This document shows, in pieces, positions 25,421-34,009 of a stretch of 64,000 bases of DNA. The DNA is taken from assembly GCF_026683955.1 (NCBI RefSeq), contig NZ_CP113343.1, positions 3,038,001 to 3,102,000 on the forward strand. Reading direction: 5' to 3'. A program made the translations under genes and the position numbers. The notes beneath the pieces were generated by a model. That model was not told the DNA's origin, made no database searches, and worked only from the letters and a program-made list of their open reading frames with translations. Source of the stretch: Arthrobacter sp. MMS18-M83. GTDB lineage: Bacteria > Actinomycetota > Actinomycetes > Actinomycetales > Micrococcaceae. Each line of letters starts with the position of its first letter. Positions within the stretch are counted from its first letter, which is position 1.

Positions 25421-26197
25421 CTAGTGGATGTGGCTTCCACCGTTGATGTCGATGGTGGTGCCGGTGAGGTACGCGGACTCCTCGGAGGAGAGGAATGTGA
25501 TGACGGCGGCGACTTCCTCGGTGCTGGCGTTGCGGCCCAAGGGGATGCCGGCGTTGATGGCGGCTTCCTGCTCATCGGTGCTGCCTACGCGGATGTTGGT
25601 GTCCACGGCGCCCGGGGTAATGGCGTTCACGGTGACGCCTGTGGCGCCGATTTCGCGTGCCAACGCCTTGGTGAAGCCGAGGACAGCTGCCTTCGCCGCG
25701 GAGTAAGGAACCTTGCCGAAGACGCCACCGCCGCGCTGGGCAGAAACGGAAGACATGTTGACGATCCGGCCCCAGCCATTGGCGATCATGTCCGGCAGGA
25801 AGGCCTTGGTCACCAAGTAGGTGCCCGTAGCGTTGACATCCATGACCTTGTGCCAGAGTTCCAACGTGGTTTCCAGGAACGGCACCGGCGACGTGATGCC
25901 TGCGATGTTGGCCAAGGCTCCGACGGCGGGGAGGGTGCCCGCGCTGATTTCGGCGGCGACTGCCTTGTACGCGGCATTGACGGAGGCCTCGTTGGCGACG
26001 TCGATCTCATAGCCGAATGCGGGGACGTTGAACTGGTTGCCGATTTCGGCTGCGACCTTGGCGGACTTCTCGCCGTCGAGGTCCAGGATCACCACGGCCC
26101 AGCCGTCATTGGCGTAGCGGCGTGCGGTAGTGATGCCGATGCCCCGGTCCGAGGTGGCTCCGGTGAGGACGGCGGTGCGCTGGATGGTGGTGGTCAT
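25421..26197 (-). CDS. Short-chain dehydrogenase/reductase
   Basis: The 258-residue classical SDR has the cofactor motif TGATSDRGIG, an LANIAG block equivalent to NNAG, catalytic serine in VNMSSVSAQ and YxxxK in PYSAAKAAVLGF. The acidic residue after beta strand 2 (ILDLDGEK) favours NAD. AAGGAGCATC precedes the ATG at 26197. Between the kinase and the TIM-barrel protein it could oxidise a tetritol such as threitol to erythrulose, but SDR specificity cannot be read from sequence. Confidence 0.88.
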   Translation of the reverse strand: MTTTIQRTAVLTGATSDRGIGITTARRYANDGWAVVILDLDGEKSAKVAAEIGNQFNVPAFGYEIDVANEASVNAAYKAVAAEISAGTLPAVGALANIAGITSPVPFLETTLELWHKVMDVNATGTYLVTKAFLPDMIANGWGRIVNMSSVSAQRGGGVFGKVPYSAAKAAVLGFTKALAREIGATGVTVNAITPGAVDTNIRVGSTDEQEAAINAGIPLGRNASTEEVAAVITFLSSEESAYLTGTTIDINGGSHIH

Positions 26198-26237
26198 GAT
26201 GCTCCTTGTTTGCTTGAGGGGTGGTTCATTGTGAGAG

Positions 26238-27062
26238 TCAGATGAGGTCTGTGATGAAGCTGGCGGCCTTGGCGGTGGCCGCAGGGCGTTCGTCGTGCGT
26301 GACGTCGCGGGTTTCGAGCTCCAGAGAGAAGTGGCCGCTGTAGCCGGTGGCTGCGAGGGAGCTGAGGCCGGCGGCAAAGTCCGCGTGGCCGCTTCCGATG
26401 CTGAGGTTGATGTTGCCCGGAACCGCATCCCTGAGGTGGACATGTCCTATCCGGCCCTGATGGCGTTCGATGTACTCCAGCGGGTCTTCGCCCGCTGCGA
26501 CGATGTGGCTGAAGTCCATGACAATCCCGACGCCGGAGCCTGCTAGCCGCGCGGCCAACTGTTCGGCGCGCTCAAGGTTCCAGCAGAACCGGAGGAAGTG
26601 AAGTGATTCGGTCCAGAGCTCGACGCCGAACTCCGCCGCACGCTGTCCTGCGCCAATGAGCTGGGCTGCGATGGTGTCCAGGTCCTCCTCGAGGCCGCGG
26701 ACCGGATCATGTCCCAGGGCTCCGCAGGGGAGGACCAGCGCCTTCGCGCCGGTGTTCGCAGTAAGAGTGAGCAGCGCATCTAGGTGCCTTTGGCGGGCGC
26801 CGAGCTGACCGGCGTCGAGCACTGCGTTCAGGTCGCCTATATCGCCGTTGACGGAGCGAACCCTCAACCCTGAGGCGGCGACCTCCGCGGTCACGGCGGC
26901 AACGGCGTCGGAATCAAGCTCATAGGGAACGTGATCGCAGACGCCCGGCAGCGCGCCGAGGTCGATTTCTTCGAAGCCCAGGCCATTGATAGTGCGCAAT
27001 GCCGTGGGTAGATCCTGGTGCCGGAAGCTGATGGATGAGCAACCGAGTCGGGAGTTGAACAT
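26238..27062 (-). CDS. Sugar phosphate isomerase/epimerase, TIM-barrel (AP_endonuc_2 type)
   Basis: The 274-residue xylose-isomerase-like TIM barrel has metal-ligand regions ELWTESLHFLR, GIVMDFSHI, GHVHLRDAV and FSLELETRD in the expected order. In the L-erythrulose pathway the isomerase LerI has this fold and converts L-erythrulose 1-phosphate to D-erythrulose 4-phosphate, which fits the kinase and RpiB neighbours; a free-sugar isomerase such as apiose isomerase is the alternative. The ATG at 27062 has GGAGGAAA upstream. It is the first gene of the minus-strand unit and faces the divergent GntR operators. Confidence 0.85.
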   Translation of the reverse strand: MFNSRLGCSSISFRHQDLPTALRTINGLGFEEIDLGALPGVCDHVPYELDSDAVAAVTAEVAASGLRVRSVNGDIGDLNAVLDAGQLGARQRHLDALLTLTANTGAKALVLPCGALGHDPVRGLEEDLDTIAAQLIGAGQRAAEFGVELWTESLHFLRFCWNLERAEQLAARLAGSGVGIVMDFSHIVAAGEDPLEYIERHQGRIGHVHLRDAVPGNINLSIGSGHADFAAGLSSLAATGYSGHFSLELETRDVTHDERPAATAKAASFITDLI

Positions 27063-27120
27063 CTTCGTTTCCTCCAGTTCGTGCCCGAAGGCAGTAGTGA
27101 TGGGAACCAAAGTACAAGGG

Positions 27121-27162
27121 TTAACTGTCAACAGTCAACCCTTGAAGTTGACTGTTGACAGA
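27121..27162. promoter_or_regulatory. GntR operator candidates in divergent promoter (left pair)
   Basis: ACTGTCAACAGT (27124-27135) and ACTGTTGACAGA (27151-27162) match the shared motif ACTGTNNACAGT and are 27 bases apart centre to centre, on the minus-strand promoter side. Flanking GTTAAC/GTTGAC extend the symmetry. Confidence 0.65.
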
Positions 27163-27195
27163 ATTAGATGGCGCAGGTCACACTGGCATATCATG

Positions 27196-27212
27196 TGTTA
27201 ACAGTCGACAGT
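27196..27212. promoter_or_regulatory. GntR operator candidate near MFS promoter
   Basis: TGTTAACAGTCGACAGT carries AACAGT and its near-inverse around GTCGAC, the same word family as the sites at 27124, 27151 and 30581. It lies about 45 bases before the MFS start. Confidence 0.5.
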
Positions 27213-27255
27213 GCTGAGCACCTAGCCTCAGTCGCTCTTCGAAAGGGATTCACCA

Positions 27256-28593
27256 ATGAGCAAAGAAGCTCTGACCATGCGCGGGCCGGTCCACGGCACC
27301 AAGGACGCCAGGCGCGTCGCCATCGGCTCCGGTGTTGGCGCAGTCATCGAAACCTATGACTTCATCGGCTTCGGCACCGCGGCTGCCCTGTACTTCGGAA
27401 CGGCATTCTTCCCCACGGGCGATCCCGTGACAGGCACCCTCGCCGCCTTCGCCACCCTCGGCGTCGGCTTTGCTGCCCGTCCCATCGGCGGCATCATCGG
27501 CGGACACCTGGGCGACAAGCTGGGGCGCAAGCCCGTCCTCGTAGCCTCCTTGATCCTGATGGGCGTGGCCACGTTCCTGATCGGCCTTCTTCCCACCTAC
27601 AGCCAGGTAGGACTCTTGGCGCCGGCCTTGCTGGTATTCGTACGCATCGTCCAAGGCCTGGCCTTCGGCGCTGAGTGGGGCGGCGCGATCCTGATGAGCT
27701 ATGAACACGCACCGTGGAAATCCAAGGGCAAGTTCACGGGCATCGTCCAGGCCGGGTTCCCTGTGGGACTCCTGCTGGCCAACCTGACGTTCCTTGTCAG
27801 CGTCCAACTCGGGGGCGAACTCGCGTGGCGCGTTCCCTTCCTCGCCAGCATGGTGTTGGTTGTTGTGGGCTTGATCATCCGCTCCAAGGTGCCGGAATCC
27901 CCGGTCTTCGACGAGGTCAAGGACAGCGGCGCAATCGTGAAGTCTCCCATCGTGGAGGTCTTGAAGACCGACTGGCGCAACATCGTCAAGGGCATCGGCC
28001 TCCGCATTGCCGAGACCGCGGGCTACGCCGTCTCCATCACGTACATGATTTCTTACCTGAACAGCCAGCATTTGGCAGATAAGACCCAGACCCTGGTCGC
28101 CTTGTGCATCGCCTCGGCCATCGGTATCTTCGCAACCCAGGCCTGGGCGCGGCTGACGGACAGGATCGGCCGACGTCCCGTTTACATCTGGTCCTGCGCC
28201 TTCGCCGTGCTGTTCGCCATCCCGATGTTCCTGCTGGTCAACACGGGTATGTTCATCTTCATCATTGCCACCATCGCTGTCTCTTACGGTGTCTGCCAGA
28301 ACTCCCTCGCTGGCGCCCAGGGCCCGTGGTTCCCGGAGCTTTTCCAGGCGAAGACCCGCGCCTCGGGCGCCTCCCTGGCCTACCAGATCTCGGCCATGGT
28401 CTCCGGTTTCACGCCCTTCATTACCACGTTGCTTTTCGTCACCATGGGCTGGATGGGTCCGGCTGTGCTCTTCGGCCTGTACGCAGCCATCGGTCTCTGG
28501 GCGGCCTTGGCCACCCGCGAAACCTGGGGCAAGCGGGAGCGCCAGTTGGCCGATGAGGCCACCAAAAGCACTCCCCAGTCGGTGAATGTCTAA
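27256..28593 (+). CDS. MFS transporter, metabolite:H+ symporter (MHS) type
   Basis: The 445-residue protein has twelve membrane segments and the MHS hallmarks: GAVIETYDFIGFGTAAAL in helix 1, GHLGDKLGRKPVL in the 2-3 loop, RIVQGLAFGAEWGGA in helix 4 and ARLTDRIGRRPVY in the mid loop. Members import acids, polyols or osmolytes with protons, so it is the likely uptake route for this sugar/polyol pathway. It starts a plus-strand unit divergent from the isomerase gene, with three operator-like sites between. Its stop overlaps the next ATG (TAATG). Confidence 0.9.
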   Translation: MSKEALTMRGPVHGTKDARRVAIGSGVGAVIETYDFIGFGTAAALYFGTAFFPTGDPVTGTLAAFATLGVGFAARPIGGIIGGHLGDKLGRKPVLVASLILMGVATFLIGLLPTYSQVGLLAPALLVFVRIVQGLAFGAEWGGAILMSYEHAPWKSKGKFTGIVQAGFPVGLLLANLTFLVSVQLGGELAWRVPFLASMVLVVVGLIIRSKVPESPVFDEVKDSGAIVKSPIVEVLKTDWRNIVKGIGLRIAETAGYAVSITYMISYLNSQHLADKTQTLVALCIASAIGIFATQAWARLTDRIGRRPVYIWSCAFAVLFAIPMFLLVNTGMFIFIIATIAVSYGVCQNSLAGAQGPWFPELFQAKTRASGASLAYQISAMVSGFTPFITTLLFVTMGWMGPAVLFGLYAAIGLWAALATRETWGKRERQLADEATKSTPQSVNV

Positions 28594-29492
28594 TGACGGT
28601 GGCACAGGACCAACGCACGGCAGGACGAATCGGAGAATCCCTCACGGGACGCATCGAACGGGTGGGTGCAGCCGCCAACCGGATCCGGCACCACGCCCTC
28701 AACATGGGCGAAGTCCAAGGCCAGGGCTACGTCGGCCAGGCACTCGGAGCAGCGGACATGCTCGCCGCGGTCTATGCGGACCAGCTCCGCTACCGCGCCG
28801 ATGACCCGGAGTGGGAGGGGCGGGACCGCTTCCTCCTCTCCACCGGCCACTACGCAATCGGCCACTACGCAGCGCTGGCGGAGGCTGGAATCATTCCCGT
28901 CGAGGAGCTCGAAAGCTACGGTTCGGACGATTCCAGGCTTCCCATGTCAGGGATGTCGACGTACACGCCGGGCATGGAAATCTCCGGTGGATCCCTCGGC
29001 CACGGACTTTCCATAGCGGTGGGAATCGCCCTCGGCCTCCGGCACCGCGGATCGAGCGCGAGGGTGTACAACTTCCTCTCCGACGGCGAGCTGGACGAAG
29101 GATCCACGTGGGAGGCCGCCATGGGCGCTCACCACCACCAGCTGGGGAACCTCACTGCCATGGTGGACATCAACGCCTTGCAGGCCGACGGCAAGACGGA
29201 CACGGTGCTCCGCACCGAACCGGTAACGGAAAAGTGGGAGGCTTTCGGCTGGTACACCCAGCGCGTGGACGGGAACGACGTCGGTGCGTTGCTGGCCGCG
29301 TTCGACAACGCCGCCGCCCAGGCCGCCGTCGTCGGACGTCCTTCCGTCATCTTGTGCGACACGAAGGTGGGGCGCGGCGTGCCCCTGCTCGAAGAACGCG
29401 AAAAGGCGCATTTCATGCGCATCGAAGAACACGAATGGCAGCTTTGCCGCAAGCAACTGACCGCAGGGTCCAACGGGAAGGCCGGCCGATGA
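28593..29492 (+). CDS. Transketolase, N-terminal subunit
   Basis: The 299-residue protein corresponds to the thiamine-diphosphate-binding half of transketolase: STGHYAIGHYAAL, SGGSLGHGLSIAVGIALGL, the ThDP motif SDGELDEGSTWEAAMGAHHH and MVDINALQADG. The pyrimidine-binding half is encoded by the next gene in an ATGA overlap. Split transketolases of this type accompany sugar operons, for instance the apulose-4-phosphate transketolase of apiose catabolism. Here it could condense erythrose 4-phosphate with xylulose 5-phosphate into central metabolism. Confidence 0.9.
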   Translation: MTVAQDQRTAGRIGESLTGRIERVGAAANRIRHHALNMGEVQGQGYVGQALGAADMLAAVYADQLRYRADDPEWEGRDRFLLSTGHYAIGHYAALAEAGIIPVEELESYGSDDSRLPMSGMSTYTPGMEISGGSLGHGLSIAVGIALGLRHRGSSARVYNFLSDGELDEGSTWEAAMGAHHHQLGNLTAMVDINALQADGKTDTVLRTEPVTEKWEAFGWYTQRVDGNDVGALLAAFDNAAAQAAVVGRPSVILCDTKVGRGVPLLEEREKAHFMRIEEHEWQLCRKQLTAGSNGKAGR

Positions 29493-30496
29493 GCACCGTC
29501 ACCGCTTTGAAAGGCGCAGCCCCCAAGCTGAAGACGTCGGCCATGATCGCGTCCTTCGCGGACCCGGGCCAGAAGACCTCTTCAGCGCCTTTCGGCCACG
29601 CGTTGGCGAAAGCCGCCGAGGCTGACCCGCGAATCGTCGGACTTACCGCCGACCTGGGCAAATACACGGACATGCATATCTTCGCGAAGGCGTTCCCGGA
29701 GCGTTTCTTCCAGATGGGAATGGCTGAGCAGTTGCTCTTCGGTGCGGCGGCGGGGTTGGCCGAGACCGGCTTGGTGCCATTCGCCTCGACCTATTCCGTG
29801 TTCGCCGCGCGCCGGGCCTACGACTTCCTGTGCCTCGACATCGCCGAGCCGAACCTCAACGTGAATATCGTGGGCGGACTCCCGGGGCTGACTACGGGGT
29901 ACGGCCCCAGCCATCAGGCCACGGAGGACATGGCGATATTCCGCGGCATGCCCAATCTGACCATCGTTGATCCATGCGATTCCGTGGACATCGAGCAGGC
30001 AGTGCCGCAGCTGGCAGCCAGCGACGGCCCTACGTACCTGCGCCTCCTTCGCGGGAACGTCCCCACGGTGTTGGACGAGTACGACTACACGTTCGAACTC
30101 GGTAACGCGAAGGTGCTGCGCGGCGGCAACGACGTCGTGTTCGTCTCCAGCGGATTGATGACCATGCGCGCGCTGCAGGCAGCGGAGGCGCTGGCCGCGC
30201 ATAAGGTGGATGTCGCCGTCGTGCACGCTCCCACCATCAAGCCGTTCGACGCCGCCACCGTCTTGGCAGAACTGAACACCGACCGCCTGGCACTCACGCT
30301 GGAGAACCACAGCGTGGTGGGCGGTTTGTTTGAAACCGTGGCATCGGCCGTGGTCACAGCTGGATTGGGCAAACGCGTGGTTCCAGTGGCCCTGCCGGAT
30401 GCGTTCCTCGACGCCGGTGCCCTGCCCACCTTGCATGAGCGGTACGGATTGTCTGTGCAGCGGATCGTGGCGAAGGTCCTGGCAGAACTGGGCTGA
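29489..30496 (+). CDS. Transketolase, C-terminal subunit
   Basis: The 335-residue pyrimidine/C-terminal half has MGMAEQLLFGAAAGLAETGL with the catalytic glutamate of the pyrimidine domain, STYSVFAARRAYDFL, GPSHQATEDMAIFRGMPNL and a C-terminal transketolase domain (ENHSVVGGLFETVAS). It forms the active enzyme with the N-terminal subunit, to which it is translationally coupled. The chosen ATG at 29489 overlaps the upstream stop; the longer open frame further upstream only shadows the first subunit gene. Confidence 0.9.
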   Translation: MSTVTALKGAAPKLKTSAMIASFADPGQKTSSAPFGHALAKAAEADPRIVGLTADLGKYTDMHIFAKAFPERFFQMGMAEQLLFGAAAGLAETGLVPFASTYSVFAARRAYDFLCLDIAEPNLNVNIVGGLPGLTTGYGPSHQATEDMAIFRGMPNLTIVDPCDSVDIEQAVPQLAASDGPTYLRLLRGNVPTVLDEYDYTFELGNAKVLRGGNDVVFVSSGLMTMRALQAAEALAAHKVDVAVVHAPTIKPFDAATVLAELNTDRLALTLENHSVVGGLFETVASAVVTAGLGKRVVPVALPDAFLDAGALPTLHERYGLSVQRIVAKVLAELG

Positions 30497-30560
30497 GCCC
30501 GGCTATTCGTTTGGCAGGAGCGCGGAGCAGGCAGGAGCCGGTTCCGCGCTCCTGCCGTAA

Positions 30561-30597
30561 GATCAACAGTTAACACACCGACTGTAAACAGTCGACC
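30561..30597. promoter_or_regulatory. GntR operator candidates before the regulator gene
   Basis: GATCAACAGTTAACAC (30561-30576) and the perfect palindrome ACTGTAAACAGT (30581-30592) precede the GntR start by 25-55 bases and match the sites in the 27121-27212 divergent region, indicating autoregulation plus control of both sugar units. Confidence 0.65.
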
Positions 30598-30616
30598 ACT
30601 GACATTGAGGACGGAC

Positions 30617-31279
30617 ATGATGGCCGGAGCAACAGCACCCCTTCTGGGACTGGAAAAGAAGAGCCTCCGTGAGCAGGCGCTCTCCGCGCTGCGCACCGCC
30701 ATCACCAGCGGCGAACTGGAACCAGGCCGGCATTTGGTGGAGACCGAGTTGTCGGACATGCTCCAGATCAGCCGCGGGACGCTCCGGGAGGCCCTGCGGC
30801 AACTCGAGCAGGAGGGCCTGCTGTCTGCAGGGCCGCGCGGCCGGCTCTCCGTCCGCCACCTCGATGCCAAGGAAATCCGCGATATCTACTCGGTGCGTGC
30901 AGCCCTGGAATCCCTCGCCGCGCGCACCCTGTGCGAACTGCCGGACCGCAAACAGGTGATCACTTCGCTGCGCGCCGCGATCGACGCTATGGCCGCCGCA
31001 ACCAAGGGAAGCCTCGAGGAACGGATCGAGTCCGATCTTGAGTTCCACCGCACCATGTGCCGCCTCACCGGCAACGAGACCCTGCTCCATTCCTGGGAAT
31101 CGCTGGAGGGATCCATCCGGATGTCCATCATGTTTGCCGGGCTGGAGAAGGGCGTCAAGAACATGAGCGTCGAGCGCCACCACGACATCGTGGCCGCCAT
31201 AGAGACCGGGGACGCATCCTTGGCCCGCAAGACTATCCTCGAGCACATGGACAGCGCCGCCGCGGTGCTGGTCGCTTAA
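30617..31279 (+). CDS. GntR-family regulator (FadR/FCD subfamily)
   Basis: The 220-residue regulator has an N-terminal winged helix (SLREQALSALRTAITSGELE, then LQISRGTLREALRQLEQEGLL) and an all-helical FCD effector domain with DLEFHRTMCRLTGNE and a C-terminal VERHHDIVAAIETGD, whose D/H residues usually bind a metal and a carboxylate or sugar-acid ligand. GAGG precedes the first of two adjacent ATGs (30617). It follows the transketolase genes after a 120-base gap that contains two operator-like palindromes also present in the divergent promoter at 27121-27212. Confidence 0.9.
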   Translation: MMAGATAPLLGLEKKSLREQALSALRTAITSGELEPGRHLVETELSDMLQISRGTLREALRQLEQEGLLSAGPRGRLSVRHLDAKEIRDIYSVRAALESLAARTLCELPDRKQVITSLRAAIDAMAAATKGSLEERIESDLEFHRTMCRLTGNETLLHSWESLEGSIRMSIMFAGLEKGVKNMSVERHHDIVAAIETGDASLARKTILEHMDSAAAVLVA

Positions 31280-31392
31280 GGCTCGACGGCGAAAGGCAGC
31301 CTCGCGCTCGCAGCGCTTCCGTTGGGGGTCACTGCCAGTACCCCTCAAGACAGAGACTCCCTCGTTTTCTCCCTGGGCTGTTTCCTTAATCC

Positions 31393-32793
31393 ATGACACA
31401 CCCCGAAACCACTTTGCCGGCTCCGGTTCCTCTGCCGGCCATGGCTGATGCGCCACGGGCACCGCTCACGCTCGTGATTGCGTCGCTTGGGTTTTTCCTG
31501 ATCACCCTCGACATCCTGATCGTCAATGTCGCGCTTACCAGCATCGGGAGGGAACTCGGGGGCGGAACAGCCGGGCTGCAGTGGGTGATTGACGGCTACA
31601 CGCTGATGTTCGCCGCGTTGTTGCTGTTCGCAGGGAACCTGTCGGATCGGATCGGCGCGAAAAGGGCGCTGGGCTGGGGTATCGCACTATTCCTGGTGGC
31701 ATCCGTGGCGTGCGCACTCGCGCCGACGTCTGGGGTTCTCATTGCCGCCCGCTTCCTCCAAGGAGGTGCAGCCTCGATCATGCTGCCGGCGTCGATGGCG
31801 CTGATTCGGCAAGCCTTTCCCGATCCCCGCCGTCGCGCATATGCCCTGGGGATCTGGGCAGTGGGAGGGGCAGTCGCGGGAGCCGTTGGTCCGCTTGTCG
31901 GCGGCCTCCTCACCACGCTGGACTGGCGGCTCGTGTTCGGCATCAACCTTCCCGTCTGCATCGCGATGCTTGTACTCCTGGCTTCCGTCGCCACGTCACC
32001 GCGACGGCCGACTCCGTTCGACTGGGCAGGCCAGGCCGCGGCGATCGTTGCCCTGACCGCGTTGATGTACGGCCTCATCACGGGAGGAACCGAGGGCTTC
32101 GGCACTGTGCCCGTCATCGGCAGTCTGGTCCTCGCAGCCATCAGCCTCGCTGCGTTCCTTTTGATCCAGGCGCGCGGCCAGTACCCGATGATGCCTCTCG
32201 AGCTGTTTCGCTCCACAGGAATGCGAATCTCCCTCTCGGTGGGATTCGCATTCATGGTTGGCCACTTCGGCACGGTCTTTGTCGTCAGCCTTTTCCTCCA
32301 ACAACACCTCGGACTGACGCCACTTCAGGCCGGTTTCACCTTCCTTCCTTCCGCGGCATTCAGCATCGTCGGCAACATCGTCAGCGGAACCCTCTCGAAT
32401 CGGTTCGGGACGCGGGTCCCGGTGGTTGTCGGATTGACGTCCATGGTGGTGGGACTCACCGCGATGCTCCTCACAGCACCGCTGGGATCGCCGCTACTCG
32501 TCGGTACCTTCCTGATTTTCACGGGTTCCGGTGGATCGATCGCGATGCCGCAGGTCACCGCCGTCGTCCTCGCGAGCGTACCGAGCGAAAAGGCGGGCAC
32601 CGCAAGCGCTGTCTTCAACACGTTCCGTCAGGTGGGCGGGGCAGTCGCGATCGCCGTTTTCGGTGCTCTGATTGCCGAACGCACCAACTTCGTCCATGGA
32701 ATGCAGACCAGCTTCATCATCGCGGCATCCCTACTTCTCCTTACCGCCCTTGCCAGCCTCTTCATCCACTCGCCGGGCGCGGTCAAAGACTAG
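31393..32793 (+). CDS. MFS exporter of the DHA2 (EmrB/QacA) family
   Basis: The 466-residue protein has about 14 membrane segments and DHA2 motifs: LDILIVNVALTSIGRELGG in helix 1, LQWVIDGYTLMFAALLL, GNLSDRIGAKRAL and the antiporter motif C region GAVAGAVGPLVGGLL with DWRLVFGINLPV after it. It probably exports drugs or other toxic compounds by proton antiport. It is a single gene after a 113-base gap, with no adjacent regulator on its strand. Confidence 0.9.
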   Translation: MTHPETTLPAPVPLPAMADAPRAPLTLVIASLGFFLITLDILIVNVALTSIGRELGGGTAGLQWVIDGYTLMFAALLLFAGNLSDRIGAKRALGWGIALFLVASVACALAPTSGVLIAARFLQGGAASIMLPASMALIRQAFPDPRRRAYALGIWAVGGAVAGAVGPLVGGLLTTLDWRLVFGINLPVCIAMLVLLASVATSPRRPTPFDWAGQAAAIVALTALMYGLITGGTEGFGTVPVIGSLVLAAISLAAFLLIQARGQYPMMPLELFRSTGMRISLSVGFAFMVGHFGTVFVVSLFLQQHLGLTPLQAGFTFLPSAAFSIVGNIVSGTLSNRFGTRVPVVVGLTSMVVGLTAMLLTAPLGSPLLVGTFLIFTGSGGSIAMPQVTAVVLASVPSEKAGTASAVFNTFRQVGGAVAIAVFGALIAERTNFVHGMQTSFIIAASLLLLTALASLFIHSPGAVKD

Positions 32794-32914
32794 GCAGCCG
32801 TCGCACTTGGGTTCGCCCGTCGGTTAGGCGAGGGTATCCACCGGAGGGCAGAAGCGCGATGGTGTGAGGGCAATAGCTAGAACTGCCAGAAGGCCGCCAC
32901 GATGAACGCGATTC

Positions 32915-33580
32915 TCAGCGGGCCGAGGACGCCGGCCACCGTCGATTTGAACGGGTAGCCTTGCCAATTCCAACTAAAAGGGCAACCCCCGCCGCTGCCG
33001 TTGCCGCACCAATCGACGCGTATCTGTCGTTGAAGACCACCAGAACGACTACGAGAGCGAGCCCGGCGAGGGTGCCAGTCCACTTAGGAAAGCTTCCCGC
33101 TTCAGCCCGCTTGATAGACGCAATGATGGCAATGCCGGCAAGGACGTAAGCCACAGGAACCACGACTCGAGGCATGAAGCCGCTGACAAGAAAAAACACG
33201 AAGGCAAAGAAGAAGGCAAAGAAAACGTAGACGAGGGACTCCAAAGCATCCCCAAGCAGACGCCAGCCGCGATTATTAGGAGCGAGCATGAGGGTATTCA
33301 CGAACACGATGAACAAAGCTAAGGCCAAGGGGAAGAAGTTGATGACCAGTGAGATGATGCCCAGCATCAGTAGCGGAGTTGGAATCGAAAGAATGGTGTG
33401 GGACTTGTCTGTCGTCTGCGTGGCTGCAACTGCAAGCCACGCAGCACCCATCCCAACATAAAGAACCCAGAAGAGTGGGAGCGACCTGAAGCTCTCTATC
33501 GAGTAAGCCAGCAGGAATGCTGCCAGCGATGATATGACACCGGTTATCCATGGACTACTTAGGTTCATGCCTACCTTCAT
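32915..33580 (-). CDS. Unrecognised integral membrane protein
   Basis: This 221-residue protein consists almost entirely of hydrophobic helices, about seven to eight (for example SSLAAFLLAYSIESF, VLYVGMGAAWLAVAATQ, VYVFFAFFFAFVFFLVSGF), with a short basic C-terminus. No family was recognised. Its coding sequence looks less GC-biased than its neighbours, in keeping with the accessory region that follows. The start ATG at 33580 is preceded by GAAGCTGGG; a second ATG at 33568 is possible. Confidence 0.6.
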   Translation of the reverse strand: MKVGMNLSSPWITGVISSLAAFLLAYSIESFRSLPLFWVLYVGMGAAWLAVAATQTTDKSHTILSIPTPLLMLGIISLVINFFPLALALFIVFVNTLMLAPNNRGWRLLGDALESLVYVFFAFFFAFVFFLVSGFMPRVVVPVAYVLAGIAIIASIKRAEAGSFPKWTGTLAGLALVVVLVVFNDRYASIGAATAAAGVALLVGIGKATRSNRRWPASSAR

Positions 33581-33865
33581 CCCAGCTTCAGGTCGCTTCC
33601 GTTAATTTCACAGTCCCCACCGGGGGGCAAAACCCTTAGTATCAGTTGGGTGACGTGTCTGAGCAACCCCGCCAATCCATACGCGAACGGGCTCACCTGG
33701 CAGGTGACCTCCGTGGCCAGTGGAGCGAAAGTCGCCGGGGACTACTGCGCTTCGGGGAACAAGACCGCGGCTCTCCCGGCTGGTGCCTACCGGCTTGAGA
33801 TGGCCAGCGACATAACCCGCAACTCCTACGGCACGTACAGCTTCCGAGGGGCACTCAATGGGTGA
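33563..33865 (+). pseudogene. Fragment of a secreted-type beta-rich protein
   Basis: A plus-strand frame open from 33563 and closed by TGA at 33865 reads TCLSNPANPYANGLTWQVTS, then VAGDYCASGNKTAALPAGAY and YGTYSFRGALNG. It looks like the C-terminal beta domain of an extracellular protein, but there is no start codon with signal sequence (only a GTG at 33650). It overlaps the start of the opposing membrane protein gene. It is taken as a truncated gene. Confidence 0.4.
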
Positions 33866-34009
33866 ACATGCTGGCATCACTGTCGACGAGGTCAAGATCC
33901 GCAGGGTCAACACGGCCGCGTTATTCACCCAGGGATTCCTCTACACTCCAAATGAAGGAAGGAACCACCCTCAGCTGACGACATCGACAACGCCATTGCC
34001 GGCATCAGA
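33866..34009 (+). other. Short stretch with possible decayed 5' end of the next gene
   Basis: An ATG at 33952 opens MKEGTTLS and stops; shifted by one frame, the sequence continues ADDIDNAIAGIRMPGHPDQR directly into the gene at 34010. A small indel near 33970 would explain this. A short frame from 33858 covering the same stretch is not convincing. Confidence 0.35.

Noticed and set aside
27250..28605. 451-codon open frame on the minus strand
   Set aside because: Antisense of the MHS transporter; composition rich in G, D, H and Q without any domain motif.
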